From Bicyclus anynana (lineage: Eukaryota; Arthropoda; Insecta; Lepidoptera; Nymphalidae), in NCBI RefSeq assembly GCF_947172395.1, contig NC_069087.1:17614889-17678888 (forward strand): a DNA stretch of 64,000 nt, given 5' to 3'. Both the position numbers and the translations under genes were made by a program. Below are positions 23,098 to 35,075 of this stretch, one piece after another (position 1 is the stretch's first letter; each line of letters begins with the position of its first letter). The notes under the pieces were generated by a model that ran no database searches, was not told the DNA's origin, and saw nothing but the letters and a program-made list of their open reading frames with translations.

Positions 23098-26000
23098 ATG
23101 GGAGGAACTATTAACAAGATGTTTTTTGTTATTACAACTATTTTCTTAACCTTGTAAGTATTAATAATGTACTTATTTCTTATTCAACTAGTTTTGTTTA
23201 AGTAGGAAGAAGTTTGTATGATAACTTGTGCCATACTTTGAAGGTCCAAGTTTCCAAGGTGGTCCTTGTTTAAGAGACTCGTTTTTTTATAAAACTAACC
23301 TCACCTAGAGCCAACTCAAGGACTATATTATTTTTATACTAAACAATACAATAGAATGCTTACTCATGTAAGTCTATGAAAATACCTCAACCTTATTCAT
23401 TGATTTAAGTTTCCGAATGTGTCTCACTCCTCTCTGCTTGAATACTCCGCATTCCTGTACTGCATAGATGAAGGCTAACCTTGGGCTTCTTAAGTAGGTT
23501 TAGAGTCACTTAGCGGGCGATGGGACGAGCTATGCTTGGAGTTTCTCTGCATAAACGAATCAGAAATGAGATCTGCAGAAGAACCATAGTTAACAATATA
23601 CTTAACGAGTCGCGAAGCTGAAGTGGCAAAGGGCGATACATAGTTTGAAGAGCCTATGGACGTTGGGGTGTCAAGGAACGGCGTCCACAGAAGCCGGAAA
23701 ACGTTGCTCAACTTCCCACCAGGTGGAATGACAACATCAAGCGAGTCGCAGGGAGATGCTGAATGCAGGCGGTTCAGAATTGTGGTGTTTAGAAGTCCAT
23801 GCAACTGGACTTCCATCGGCTGATGTGTGAAGTACATATTGGTTAATTGAAGTCTTTGGTAAAGATTTTTATCGTTTACAGTAATAGCAATGTCAACGCA
23901 GATCGATCACTCATAGTCAAAGAGCTGCAGGTGCGGAAGGAGTTAGAGTTTGCTCTCATAGATTTGTTGAACGGAATAATGCGCACAGACGCTGTAACTT
24001 GCGTGACTGTTGTATGCGACACGGTTTACTTGAGCGTCTTCGAGGGGACGCTGTTTAGAAGAACGATCACAGTACCTTTTGTCATGGTAAGTTTAGGTAA
24101 ATAAAACAGTTAAACTCGATTCTAAGAGAATCTTTAAAACAGAAAAAATTAACGTATTTGTCTCTTTTCCACTGCTATTACTGGTACTGTTAAATCTTCC
24201 GCCGTTTCTTTTTACCAAATGAGTACTATGCAACGTATCCCTAGTAAAATATTGTTGCACTTGGGACGGTATATCTATATTATCCAGGAAATAAGTGTGC
24301 TCCTATATATACCTAGGTTTATATAGGAATGAATGAAATGCTAGATGTTGAAGGATTTACGAGTGCCTACCTAAATGGATTTTAAAAGTGTATGCCTTTC
24401 TAGATTCGGAGAAAGGCAAGGTTTAAGAGACCACAGATATAAGGCTTGTTAACAGATATATCTTACTGGCACACCTACCATCTAGGGTTTAGTTTAGGTA
24501 TACGGATTAGAAAGTGAAACGTATGGATTCTACTTGATTTCTATCATGCAGATAGTGGTGGAGGAATCTGAGGACTTGCTCTCACCAAACTTCGATACCC
24601 TTGAATCATTGCGAGAATCCAGGAAAGATGGTTGTAATGTCTACGTGATTATATTAGCAAATGGACTCCAAGTAACCAGACTTTTAAGGTTCGGAGACAG
24701 GTAAACATTTTTTTAAATTTGTTAATTGTCTCCTTCTTTTGAAAGTCCCTCAAAACCTAGTGAGTTTCAAAGAAGTTTTATTCAGCTGCATCTATCCCAG
24801 GCTGCAGACTTGAGCGTGATTCAGGTCAGTTTTTAAAGCTAAATAAATTTCTGTTATAGATATCGCATATTGGACACCAGAGCAAAATACATAATGCTTC
24901 ACGATGTCAGACTTTTCCATAGCAGACTACACTATATCTGGAAAAGAATTGTCAACGTTGTCTTTTTAAAGTACCACAAAACTATCGTTGGTAACGCCAG
25001 AGGCAAAGCGTGGTTCGATCTGTCCACGGTACCATTCCCTAATCCCATAAAAGGTATCTTCATATCCCGCCGTGTTGATATATGGCGAAACGGCAAATTT
25101 CATTACGGTAGAGATCTATTCGCCGACAAAACAAGAAATCTTAACAAGGAAGTGTTGAATGTAGTTTATTACGATCATGTACCCTCGGTTATTGTAATGA
25201 AGTCTAATGAATCTACTAAGGTTGGAGGTGTTGAAATTGAAGTAAGTATCTGCACTGTGAATGTAAAAAGAACCATCTCTTGGTGGTTTAACATTTGAGT
25301 GTTATGAGTGAAAATTTAACTGTGAGATATTTGTAGCACAGTAGCACAGTGTAGTCAGAAAAGTCTAATAAAATCATTGTTATGCTAATTTTGAAATATG
25401 AAACCGGTTATTTTGGATTACTACTTTTTTAGATCCTCAATACGTTAGCCCAGAAAATGAATTTTGCACCCAAATTGTATCAATCATTTAACGCGGAAGC
25501 TCACAAATGGGGTCAAAAGCAATCAAACGGCTCTTTCTCTGGCCTTCTCGGGGAAATGGTCAATGGCAAAGCGGACTTGGCGCTTGGCAACTTGCAGTAC
25601 ACGCCCTATCACTTGGAACTGACCGACCTAAGCATTCCGTATACGTCGCAATGTTGGACTTTCCTCACTCCGGAGGCTCTCACTGATAACTCATGGAAAA
25701 CGCTTGTTTTACCCTTCAAGTAAGTTCCAATAGAAAATACCATTTCACCTGTGAGGTCTACTTTAACTGCCACATAACTTTCGCTATTACAAATTACAAC
25801 GACGTTAAAAGCCTTTCTCTGATATTTTGAAAATAACCTGTGAGCTTTCAAATAGAACTAATTTCTACGAGGATTTACCGTGAAGTGGGAATAAATAAAA
25901 TAAATATTTCATTTTGTTTAATGAATGTCATAAATCTACTAGCCTTGGATCGTACCACTATTGCACTTAGATTATCGAAAAATTGGACATCACATTGGGT

Positions 26001-27285
26001 CTTTAATTTTGTAATATCGTTAGCATATCGTTAGAGTTATTCATTATGTATGGTTTTTTACAGGCTTTACATGTGGATAGCTGTGTTATTAGTTTTGTTG
26101 GTCACTGGCTCTATATTTTATGGACTAGCAGTGTATTACGTGAACCTCTTGGATTGCACCAATACTTTGCCAATTACGGAAAAGCCTACCGCCGGTTAGT
26201 ATACCTATCTTGGTACCTAATAATTTTATCTCCATAAATCTTAAATATAAAATTAAATAGGTAGGTAAAGGTAGGTTTTAGGTTTTATGAGACCTGAATT
26301 GTGACCTGATCTTTGAAACTTGAAAAGGTACCTACCTACCTACCTATTGAGTCATTGACTTCTGAGGTCAATAACTTTTGTTCAACAAACTAATATTTGT
26401 TTTGCAGGCGCAAAACCAGTTGGCCTGTATTTGTTCGGTGAAATAACGAACAGTATACTCTACACGTATGGAATGTTACTGGTAGTTTCTTTACCCAAGC
26501 TGCCGTCTGGATGGTGTATTCGAGTACTGACAGGATGCTACTGGCTGTACTGTATATTGCTTGTAGTATCTTACAAAGCGAGTATGACAGCTATACTTGC
26601 AAACCCGGCGCCTAGAGTTACTATCGACACGTTAAAAGAATTGGTGGACAGCAAAATCACTTGTGGCGCCTGGGGTGGCGAATCTAAGAAATTTTTCCTG
26701 GAGTCACTCGATGAAATAGGCCAAAAAATCAGCGATAGATTAGTAAACGTCGACAATCCCGAAGAAGCTGCCAGTAGGATCGCTGATGGAGTGTTCGCAT
26801 ATTACGATAGCTCCGATTTCCTCAAATATTTAAGCGTCAAGCGGAAAAATTCACGCATGGAGTTTGAAAATTCGACTGCAAATAACATTGAAGTTTCCAA
26901 AACAGAAAGGGACCTCCACATCATGACAGACTGTGTCGTAAACATACCCATCTCTATAGGTTTTCATAAAAATTCTCCATTGAAACCTCTAGCTGATGTT
27001 TATATACGGAGAATTGTTGAAGTTGGTCTTGTAGAGAAATGGTTAAATGATGCCATGTATAGAATAATAACGATGGACACCTCTGAGGAAGAAGTCAAAG
27101 CTTTGATCAATTTGAAAAAGCTTTATTGTGCTTTCATAGCTTTAGCGATTGGCTATACTCTGAGTTTCTTATGCTTGCTGGGAGAGTTCATTCATTGGCA
27201 TTTTATAGTCAAAAAGGATCCTAACTTTGATAAATATGCCATGGATATTTATTATATAAAAAAAAATAAAAAGCATAAAATTTAG
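23098..27285 (+). CDS. Ionotropic receptor (7 exons, 695 aa), IR21a-like
   Basis: A variant ionotropic glutamate receptor, expected as a ligand- or temperature-gated cation channel in sensory neuron dendrites, normally paired with co-receptors such as IR25a or IR93a. Exons: 23098-23153, 23882-24086, 24552-24700, 24860-25241, 25433-25719, 26064-26194, 26408-27285; all frames join. Seen: hydrophobic signal peptide (MFFVITTIFLTF) split by intron 1; S1 lobe with FSGLLGEMVNGKADLALG (exon 5); TM1 in exon 6 (about 362-386); pore/TM2 with LPKLPSGWCIRVLTG and SYKASMTAIL (about 430-467); S2 lobe; TM3 near 640-664; basic end KKNKKHKI. The glutamate-binding Arg expected after the ADLALG strand is not evident, as in many IRs. 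VSLPKLPSGW, ANPAPRVTIDTL and DPNFDKYAMDIYY recall IR21a, the insect cooling receptor, but that assignment is from memory. Confidence 0.9.
23505..23835 (+). mobile_element. RTE-like non-LTR 3' end in receptor intron 1
   Basis: Plus-strand copy reading AMLGVSLHKRIRNEMRSAEE-like, later WNDNIKRVAGRC-like residues and the 'ggacttccatcggctgatg' end, without a long GAT tail. It is the only RTE tail in the window on the plus strand. Dead and truncated. Confidence 0.75.
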
Positions 27286-27913
27286 AACTAAATTATTTAT
27301 TAAGGAAAAGTATTTCGAAACTAACATGATCATGAATAAATAGTATATTTTCAGTCAATTTGAATCACAATTAATCCCAAATTCTGAAAACTTAATCAAT
27401 TTCTAATTAACTAAAATAGATTCCAAGCTGTGAGATAGGTCAAGATATTTTTAAAATAAGATATTTTTAAGAAACTGAGACATTGTTATGCGGTTTGTGA
27501 CTGATGTGTCCATTATTTATTTTTAGCATTAAATAGTGTTTCAGAAAATGGGATTCAGTATTCAATTAAAATTACATTTAAACATTTTAAGATATGCATT
27601 ACAAGTCACTATAAAAGAACTAGTTTAAAATTAACAAATTAATTGTTATATAAAATTCTAAAACAATCAACCTAGCATTTTTTTTCTAAGAATCCTCAAT
27701 AAATTTGAATGACACATTATATCTTAAGGTCATTTGATTCTTTATTTAACTTATTTAACCTAACTACATTATCATATTAAGATTGACAATAAAGATAGAC
27801 CCACAAAAAGTATAGCTGTATTTTTTCCTAATCATAATTTTGAGAAATTTCATAACAGGTCCTTCTATTATTTAAGTGGAATAAATTTCAATAATTTTAA
27901 TACTAGATTCAAA
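27286..27913. other. Convergent 3' regions of receptor and kinase
   Basis: The receptor and the kinase converge here. AATAAA at 27335-27340 can serve the receptor; TTTATT near 27741 (AATAAA on the minus strand) can serve the kinase. The rest is AT-rich with no repeats or open frames I can support. Confidence 0.6.
27335..27340 (+). terminator. Poly(A) signal candidate of the ionotropic receptor
   Basis: AATAAA 50 bp after the receptor stop codon, within a short AT-rich 3' UTR. Confidence 0.5.
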
Positions 27914-28987
27914 TCATTTTGCAGTTGACTCAGAGTTAAGAAGTGGTGGTGGGACGCCTTCTGGGGCATTTTGTTTAATCCACGGATGTTGTAGTACACT
28001 TGTTAATGGTAATCTGTTCTCTGGTTCAATGACTAATAGCTTTCCCATCAAATCCCTCGCCAGAGCAGAAACATAATCTGGATATTTCACTATTACATAT
28101 TTTATCTTTCTATAAGTTTGATGTGAATCTTTTGCTTCAAATGGAGGGAGTCCTACTAGCAGTTCGTAACAAAGGACGCCAAGACTCCAAATATCAATGG
28201 CATAGCTATGGGGTTTGCCTTCAATCATCTCCGGAGATAAGTAATCTAGGGTTCCACACAATGTCATGCGTCTTGAAGACGGTGAATGTACAGACCAACC
28301 GAAATCTGCTATTTTAAGCTCATAGTTATGGCCGATGAGTAAATTTTCAGGCTTTATGTCTCTATGAATAACTTTCTTCGAGTGACAGTATATTAACGCT
28401 TTGCTCAAGTCTCGAATGTATATAGCTGCAGTTTTTTCGTCCAAACGCCCGCGTTCCTTTAGCAACATATACAGAGCACCGTGCTTTGCGTACTCAAGAA
28501 TTAAATAAATCCGTTTTTCGTCGTGAAAGTACCCGTACATCCGTAATATGTTCGGATGTCGCAGTCTGCACTGGATTTCGACTTCGCGTCTAACTTGGTG
28601 CTCAATATCAGAATCCAGTATCTGGCTTTTAAATAGAACCTTCAATGCAACAACATAGTGAGATTTTTTTTCACGCGCCAAATAAACATTGCCAAATTTA
28701 CCTTTTCCGAGTGGTCGTCCCAAGTCGAAATCGGAGAGAGCCCATTCTTGTTTTTTATTTTCTGTTGTTGTTGCCGCGCCTTGTGCTGCAGCAGCAGCAC
28801 CAGTTTCATCTTTGTCGTTCACTTTGTTGTTCGTTTGGAGAGGTCGAGGTGGCGGTAAAGGCACTTTGAAGTTATTAGGATGTGTACTCGTGCTATCAGC
28901 TGGCATTTTTTTTATATTAGAGTGGCACATGTCGGATCTTTCCGAAGTGTTCGGTCTGTTTTCCTTGTCATATTTTGGGATATTCAT
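27914..28987 (-). CDS. Aurora-family Ser/Thr kinase, single exon (357 aa)
   Basis: A mitotic kinase for spindle assembly, chromosome segregation or cytokinesis. Numbered from the ATG at 28987: KEN at 8-10 (a likely APC/C degron), a basic/Pro-rich N-terminus with an Ala/Gln run, then the kinase domain from about 87: WALSDFDLGRPLGKGKFGNV, ATP-binding Lys 116, HRDIKPENLL with catalytic Asp 210, DFGWSVH with Asp 228, activation loop RRMTLCGTLDYLSPEM with Thr 242. That loop is the Aurora signature, with SPE where PPE is usual. The frame is open back to 29050 (21 more residues), but the 28987 ATG has the better context (AAAATGA) and gives a KEN-bearing N-terminus. The kinase region has no intron, unlike many animal Aurora genes, yet every key residue is present. 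Features mix Aurora A and B, so the subtype is left open. Confidence 0.93.
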   Translation of the reverse strand: MNIPKYDKENRPNTSERSDMCHSNIKKMPADSTSTHPNNFKVPLPPPRPLQTNNKVNDKDETGAAAAAQGAATTTENKKQEWALSDFDLGRPLGKGKFGNVYLAREKKSHYVVALKVLFKSQILDSDIEHQVRREVEIQCRLRHPNILRMYGYFHDEKRIYLILEYAKHGALYMLLKERGRLDEKTAAIYIRDLSKALIYCHSKKVIHRDIKPENLLIGHNYELKIADFGWSVHSPSSRRMTLCGTLDYLSPEMIEGKPHSYAIDIWSLGVLCYELLVGLPPFEAKDSHQTYRKIKYVIVKYPDYVSALARDLMGKLLVIEPENRLPLTSVLQHPWIKQNAPEGVPPPLLNSESTAK

Positions 28988-29124
28988 TTTAAACTTGCGG
29001 GCAAAGAACAGTTGATTTATGTTCTGAAATCTGAACCAACAAAGATCCACTTTATTCTATTCCAAAATTATACAAAATTAGTGTTGAGTAGGACATACAA
29101 GAGGCAGGACATTTGTCCCGTACA

Positions 29125-29132
29125 TGACGTCA
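29125..29132. promoter_or_regulatory. CRE palindrome upstream of the Aurora kinase
   Basis: TGACGTCA, the full CREB/ATF palindrome, about 140 bp upstream of the kinase ATG. Position fits a promoter element; use is inferred only. Confidence 0.35.
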
Positions 29133-30034
29133 CAATGTAAGAGCGGCTCAACATTTAAAAATGTACTACTTCACATTTTCTGTCGCGGTAGTTGCTTTAC
29201 TCGTACGCGAGAGAAAGCGAGACACTAGTACAAAAGTCGAATGGGACGTCATTCTGTGGTCCTGTCATATAATTTTGTACTATATCCCTTAACGCGACGG
29301 AAATAGTATACGATGCGTTTAGAAATATTATTTTTTGAATTTGGATCTGTTCAATTGACATTTTATAAAAATAAAAATTACTTAATAATTTAAAAACTGA
29401 AATATAATAACCAAGGTGAATCGATCTATTTTATAGGTTAAAAATAGGTTTGTCATTTAATATCAGTATGTAAGACAAAATATTACTAACATAGAATACT
29501 TGTACCGAATCGTAAATCTATGATTACAAAGCTATATAATTGTACTAGTACAAACATGACATTTGTACACGTTGCTTCAAACAAAGTTCAAATATGACAT
29601 TTGTATTCGTTACTTCAAAATTCAAATGTAGTGCCAAGCTTCAGTACACAGACCACAAATGAAGCAGACCTCTGACTCAGAACAAAGCTTTGTGCTGGTT
29701 AGAAATTTTGTATGTGTGTATAAAAATGTCATTCATAAATTTCTCGGACCTCTCTTTTACACTTGGGAAAAAATTAAATGTGGGGGGAAAGTCCTATCTC
29801 TTTCTAATTTAACACATGCATATAAATCGTAGTAAAATTAGGGATGTGCAAAAATCGTAATTAGAGAAATTAGTGCTGAACACACACACTTGTTGAAGAT
29901 TTTTTAATGTACCGATTTTAGAAATTTCCGGTTTTCTCTTACACTACTAGTGCACCTAAATTTATATTTACTTGTTAGATTTTAAGGAAAAGAAAAGCCT
30001 TTAATATATTTAAATCTATTTATTTTGTTAATTG

Positions 30035-30110
30035 TGTAGTGACTCTACCACCGGTTCGGAAGGCAGAAGAGCCGGCAAGAAACTCAGTGGTTGCTCTTTA
30101 AAAAAAAACA
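30035..30110 (+). mobile_element. LINE-like 3' end fragment
   Basis: The phrase 'aggcagaagagccggcaaga' followed by 'aactcagtggttgctcttt' is a recurrent interspersed repeat of moths and butterflies, recalled from experience and not searched. Only a short tail is present. Confidence 0.4.
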
Positions 30111-31629
30111 TTATTTACAATTGTAATTATCATTCACAATCCCCAAAATTACAAATATTGTGTACATACAAATTTTAGGCTGGTGGAAAATCAATTACAT
30201 ATTGTTTTTCTATAACATTATGAGGATTCAATAAACAAATAAATATAGGGTATATATTTCTAATGCCGGATCAGAGACCATTATAATAAAAATAAGTAAG
30301 TGTAAGTAAGGTTACCTAAAAACCTAATTAAAATTATGTAATTTATTGTCATACAAAACAAAGATTGTGAGTTTTGCAAAATTATAGTTTTAAAAACAAT
30401 AAAAACACAAAGCACGTACAATACTGTGAAATCCCACATTGTTTCAGTATTAAACATTTTTTTTACAAATTTAGCAATTTTTTTACAATATACATTAGAA
30501 TGTAATACAAAGGGCAAGATTTCTAATTAAAAGTACAACAAGGACAGGATATCACAGGAGGCACAGATTTGTTAGGACTTATACTTAATTATATTACTAG
30601 CAGACTTGACCATGGTTTTACCGGAATAGTAGTTTTGATTATAATGGGTGCTTGGCAGTATTTCCTATAACTCTGGGGTTACTCTTTAACGAAAATTAAT
30701 ACATAATAATAAATTTATATAATGACGTACATTAATACATATTTATAATTATGACGTAGCCAAGTTTTACGTATTTTAATGTTTGAAGACATAAAAAGAT
30801 TTTATTTATTAGTTAAAAAAAATATTAGTTATGCAGTTCGGTTCCTTTATGTGGACTCGTCGACACCTTGAAGTTATGGGAAATACTCCCGAGCACCCTG
30901 TATATGTTACAGATGTAGCTTTCTAGTAAAGAGTGGATTTCTAAAATCAGTAGTGTAAGTTTTTGAGTTAACTCTTAACAAACAAAAATCTATAATAATA
31001 GTCTATCAAAAAATAAATATAATAATAGAATACAAATACCTAATAACTTACTCTTACAAAAGTAATAGTTTGAAAGAATTCAAAATGGAAATTTGAAAGA
31101 CTGATAAATAGCATGAAAAATAATCTTTAATTTAAATTCCAAGTTAAGAAAATATGAATATAAACGGTATGAAAAAATTACTGACTTTGGTGGTGTGTAG
31201 ATCTATAGCTAGCACCTTTACTTACTTTATTTTTAAGCATATCTTCCATTTCCTTTCCTTTCTTTCTAGTATCTACATTGTGCATCTTCCTATTAAAATT
31301 AATACACCATTGTCTGACTTGCATTCTAATGACAAACAACCAAAAAGCGTTAAAAAAATCCAATTTATGCTTGTCACAAGATAAGAAAGAAGTATCGAGC
31401 CGACTTTTAAATACGTTAATTAAATCTGTGTAAATGTAAACGTTACAAATTTTTGGCTATATTTCTTCAATTAAATAAATACATTGTCATACAAGACTCA
31501 AAAGATTACGAGACGGATGATAAAAAATTCTGGTACTTGCATTATATTCTCTGGATTCAATTAAAGAGTGAAATGGTTCATTTACATCAGACAATAGTGC
31601 ATTTTTACAACTTTGGCAGTCTGCACTAT

Positions 31630-32372
31630 CTAGTTTTGAAAATAAATATCTGCAAATTGCACCTGCAAAAACACAGCTTGAATTTGAAAAACGTTTTCAG
31701 AAGGAATACAAGTATCTATGAAATCTAAATTTTGATGTTGAGATGTGTAATCAATACATTGAATATCTATTTTTGGTCTATTAATTAAACTCCTGAGAGA
31801 ACCAAGCATTTTATCTTTATCGCGAGAACAATTTGCATATATAGAACTATCAGATGTCATATCATTAATTAACAATGTCTTAAATGACGAAATAAAATTG
31901 TGACAATCTTGGTGTGTATTAGAGCCACCATGACCTCTGATTTGTGAAAAAAATTCCAGGGGATCCTGGTTTAATTGCTGAAGACTCAAGAAGTTAACGC
32001 CTGAAATGTTTTTAAAATCTTTACGGTTTTTATATCGTGACAAAAGTTACGTAATGAAATTGGCCTCATTTTTCTTGAGTCTGTAGCATCAAATTTCATT
32101 GATTGTAGTTTTTTCACTGCTTCATTCCAAAACTGAAAGTGATCTGATTCTAAAGATAAAGCATTACGTAAACTGGTACTTTTATGACCACCACCATTAA
32201 GGCTATCAAACAAATTGTTCATGAATAATATTATTTCAGCAGTGAAAAACCCATTATCAATGTTAATAGGTGGGACACTATAATTATGGTCCATTCTAAA
32301 TCGTTCGCATGTCTTCAAATACATCGATAGAGAGATGTAGACTGTGTTGCTCAATACTTCTGCATGGTTGAC
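31630..32372 (-). pseudogene. P-element-like transposase, C-terminal part
   Basis: Minus-strand frame starting just after a splice acceptor (AG at 32373-32374) reads VNHAEVLSNTVYISLSMYLK, then FMNNLFDSLNGGGHKS and RPISLRNFCHDIKTVKIL; a second frame overlapping at 31986-32043 continues LQQLNQDPLEFFSQIRGHGG. These are conserved stretches of P-element/THAP9 transposases. The change of frame near 32000 means the copy is broken. It joins in frame to 38371 through a GC-AG intron of 5998 bp. The final stretch to 31630 (KMLGSLRSLINRPKIDIQC) is less conserved. Confidence 0.75.
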
Positions 32373-32448
32373 CTGTAATGTAAAATGAAATTTGGTTAAA
32401 AATTGAACATTTAACACTGTACAATAGTATGAATAACATAATAGTTAT

Positions 32449-32540
32449 TGTCTCGTTGGTCCAGTGCTTAGCCCGTGCGGATCACGAGGTACTAGGTTCA
32501 AGTTCTGCCTCATTGCCAAGCCAAAATCTTGGAATTACCT
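32449..32540 (+). mobile_element. tRNA-like SINE fragment (third type)
   Basis: A-box-like 'ggtccagtgcttagcccgtg' and B-box-like 'ggttcaagttctgcc' at tRNA spacing, followed by 'aaatcttggaattacc'. The head differs from SINE families A and B of this window. It does not fold as an intact tRNA. Confidence 0.45.
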
Positions 32541-32551
32541 AAATGGCCAAC

Positions 32552-32985
32552 ATTAATAAAATCTTTTTAACAAAACGACTTCAAAATAACAAAAAAAAAC
32601 TTAAAAGCGAAAAATAACATAGTATGTGCTACCTTCAGATTACTTTGAAGGCGGTGGCAAGTGAGTGACATAATAATCAAAGCCGTTTTTTTGAAATCCT
32701 AAAACTTGATTGATATGATTTAATCGGCTTACGTTACTGAATTACTGTGTTGGTACTGCCTTCAAAATGATAACGTAAATGCTAATTTATATGGAATTGA
32801 AACAGTGCAGTAGTACCTATAGATGGCGCTGTTTCAATTCCTCATAAATTCGCATTTACGCTAACGCGACCGTCACAGTATCAAACTGCCACTGGTCCCT
32901 CTGAAGGTAGCACATACGATGTTATTTTTCCCTTTTTATTTTTAGTCGGTTAAAGTTTTTTGTTACAAAGATTTTATTTTTCTGT
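32552..32985. mobile_element. MITE with long inverted ends (CGACTTCAAAA family)
   Basis: Left end 'aacaaaacgacttcaaaataac' and 'ataacatagtatgtgctacc' pairs with right end 'ggtagcacatacgatgttat' and 'agtcggttaaagttttttgtta'; arms are about 80 bp with mismatches. The centre has its own 'gaattgaaacag..ctgtttcaattc' inverted repeat (about 32793-32840). Related ends occur at 36300-36595 and one end at 50690-50760. Confidence 0.65.
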
Positions 32986-33860
32986 CTTTAGTGTGTCTTA
33001 GCATAGTGAACGAAAGCGCCACAGTACGGGAAAATTCGTTATTTTCATTTCAACACAAAATTACTGAACCGATTGTCATAAAAATTTAATGGAACCAATC
33101 TGGAACTATAATCTTTTAACAAAAAAAGAATTTTTAAAATTGGTTAAGAAAAAACAAGTGTCGAATTGAGAACCTCCTCCTTTTTTTTAAGTTGCTTAAA
33201 AAGCCGTTAATTTGCATTTTTTTGTTCTAATAATACTTTTATATTGAATCTTCGGTAAAATAATACATAAGGTTATACATTTTTAAATATATATTCATCA
33301 CGCGAAGACGCGTGATTCGTGTTTTTAACGTATTGCCACATTACTATTAGTAAAAAATAAACTTTAATAAAGTATTTTTCACTACTCTTGCTCAAAAACA
33401 CTGTCATATTACCACTCCACAGCGGGGCTAAACAAGCATATTAGCCTCTAGGGGCTAAAGTAATTTTGTTTTTTTAATTCTTGTCTGTTACGAGTACTAG
33501 CTAAGTACTAGCCTACTATAAAACGGAGGAGGTTTTATTCGAAAATAGAATCATTATAGGTAAGGCCCCGATTGTTTTGAAAAATAAATAAAAAACTTTA
33601 AATTGGAATAAAATGCACCGTTCTTGTCTGTGGAATGCGTTTATTTTTTTATTTCATTTTTATTGAGTTGCGAATATAGCGAGATTTGAAGACATGGGAC
33701 ATCCTTTACGGTGTAATACCTTTGCCTTTTTCTCATGTGAAAAAAATAAAATTAAAAAGCGGGAATTTAAAAAACAATTGGCGTGAATAATACACACTTG
33801 ATTTTTTACAGAAATTCATTGTAAATTTGTGACCGTAACTTACATATTTTTCAACAATAA

Positions 33861-34106
33861 TTGTTATTGTTGTTTTCATCTAGTGAGAATGGTGATCTTA
33901 ATTTGGAGATGGATGAAATCTTCAATCTGTTACCATCAAAGTCGAAACGCATTTACTTAAATACTTTCCTACGATACCTACGAATACCTACGAAAAATTT
34001 AATAAGTGGAGAAAACAACAACGAATGGATTCACTTACGAAAGGAGTTTTTTAAACTATTATCTCCCACGTTTACCTCACATACTCATTATTCATCTTCA
34101 CAGTAG
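33861..34106 (+). CDS. Orphan open frame, unknown
   Basis: An 81-codon frame after 'ttttcatctag', containing EMDEIFNLLPSKSKRIYLNT and WIHLRKEFFKLL. The composition looks more protein-like than neighbouring frames, and a splice acceptor could place it as a terminal exon beginning near 33883, but I recognise no family and see no partner exon. It could equally be a relic of a transposon or chance. Confidence 0.2.
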   Translation: MLLLFSSSENGDLNLEMDEIFNLLPSKSKRIYLNTFLRYLRIPTKNLISGENNNEWIHLRKEFFKLLSPTFTSHTHYSSSQ

Positions 34107-34382
34107 TCGGAAATTATGTTACCGGGTAAAAGCATTGTCCTTAATATCCAAAATTGTAGACTTTGTACATTTAATTTTCAATTAAAATAAATCATTGAAC
34201 ATGTACTAAACTATTTTATTTTCTCGCAATCGTAGTGAAAAGCAGAGTGTAACACATGGGGCTAAACCCATTATAAACTCGGTTTCTATTTAGGCGGCCC
34301 TCGCCTTACGTCTCGGGCCCTAAAAATACCTCGTATATAATGGGTCTTTTTAGCCCCTTGTATAACAATCTACTATTTTAGA

Positions 34383-34640
34383 AGACTAGCGGATGGCCGC
34401 GACTTCGTCCGCCCTTAAACCTCTTCTTACGAAAAAGGGAGTAACATCTCCCGTTTTCCCTACATACGTTTACCCTTCACTACTCTGCTCCTATTGATCG
34501 TAGTGTGATGAAAAGTATACTATATCCAGGAGTATGAAGAATAATTGTACCAAGTTTCGTTAAAATCCGTTGAGCAGTTTTTGTTCCTATAACGAACATA
34601 CACACAGACAGACAGACAGACCGACATTTGATGTTTTATT
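34383..34640 (+). repeat. Lepidopteran interspersed repeat end
   Basis: Starts 'actagcggatggccgcgact' and 'tcgtccgccc', passes through 'accaagtttcgttaaaatcc', and ends in (CAGA)n 'acacagacagacagacagac'. Non-coding tail of an unidentified element, followed by a GC-rich stretch (34690-34810) with 'cccccggccgaaggccgggg', a short hairpin. Confidence 0.55.
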
Positions 34641-34983
34641 GTGATCAGAACGCGTTGTGAGCTATTTTTCCGCTCCGGTCCCGCTTTTGCTTTGAGCTAT
34701 TCGGTGCGCGGCTGGATTTTGCGCTTTTTATGTGCTTGGGTATAATGCGGCGGCCACGGTCGGAGGCCCTACCACAAACCCCCGGCCGAAGGCCGGGGTA
34801 TAATTAGGCGCGTGGGCCAAGGCAGCGCGTTTTATGTGCTTGGGTGAAATGCCTAGCCAAATCAAAAATCAAAATCTACTTCACTATAAGAAAGTTCTGC
34901 GTAGTTTTACTTTACAATTAATGGGTATACACTCAATCATCCCCTGTTTTCCTAACCATAGAGTTGGATTTTTTTCCAAATTT

Positions 34984-35075
34984 ATCATCATCATCATCAT
35001 CATATCAGCCGATGGACGTCCACTGTAGGACATAGGCCTTTTGTAGGGACTTCCAAACATCACAATCCTGAGCAG
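34984..35075 (-). mobile_element. RTE-like 3' tail, strongly truncated
   Basis: Only the last roughly 90 bp remain: (GAT)n, then on the plus strand 'atatcagccgatggacgtcc', 'actgtaggacataggcc' and 'gggacttccaaacatc'. Same family as 7718-8045. Confidence 0.8.

Larger units (their letters stand above)
29051..31629. other. Intergenic, repeat fragments only
   Basis: Upstream of the kinase lies a short promoter-like stretch (29050-29300). 29540-29640 holds two loose copies of a 'atgacatttgta..cgtt.cttcaaa' unit. Around 30040-30100 'ggcagaagagccggcaagaa' plus 'ctcagtggttgctcttt' is a well-known lepidopteran LINE-like 3' end. No gene is supported; open frames are AT-rich and without family resemblance. 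Confidence 0.55.

Noticed and set aside
23490..23837. 115-codon minus-strand open frame
   Set aside because: It is the antisense of the plus-strand RTE-like retrotransposon tail in receptor intron 1.
28123..29015. Several plus-strand open frames across the kinase
   Set aside because: They are antisense shadows of the Aurora kinase reading frame.
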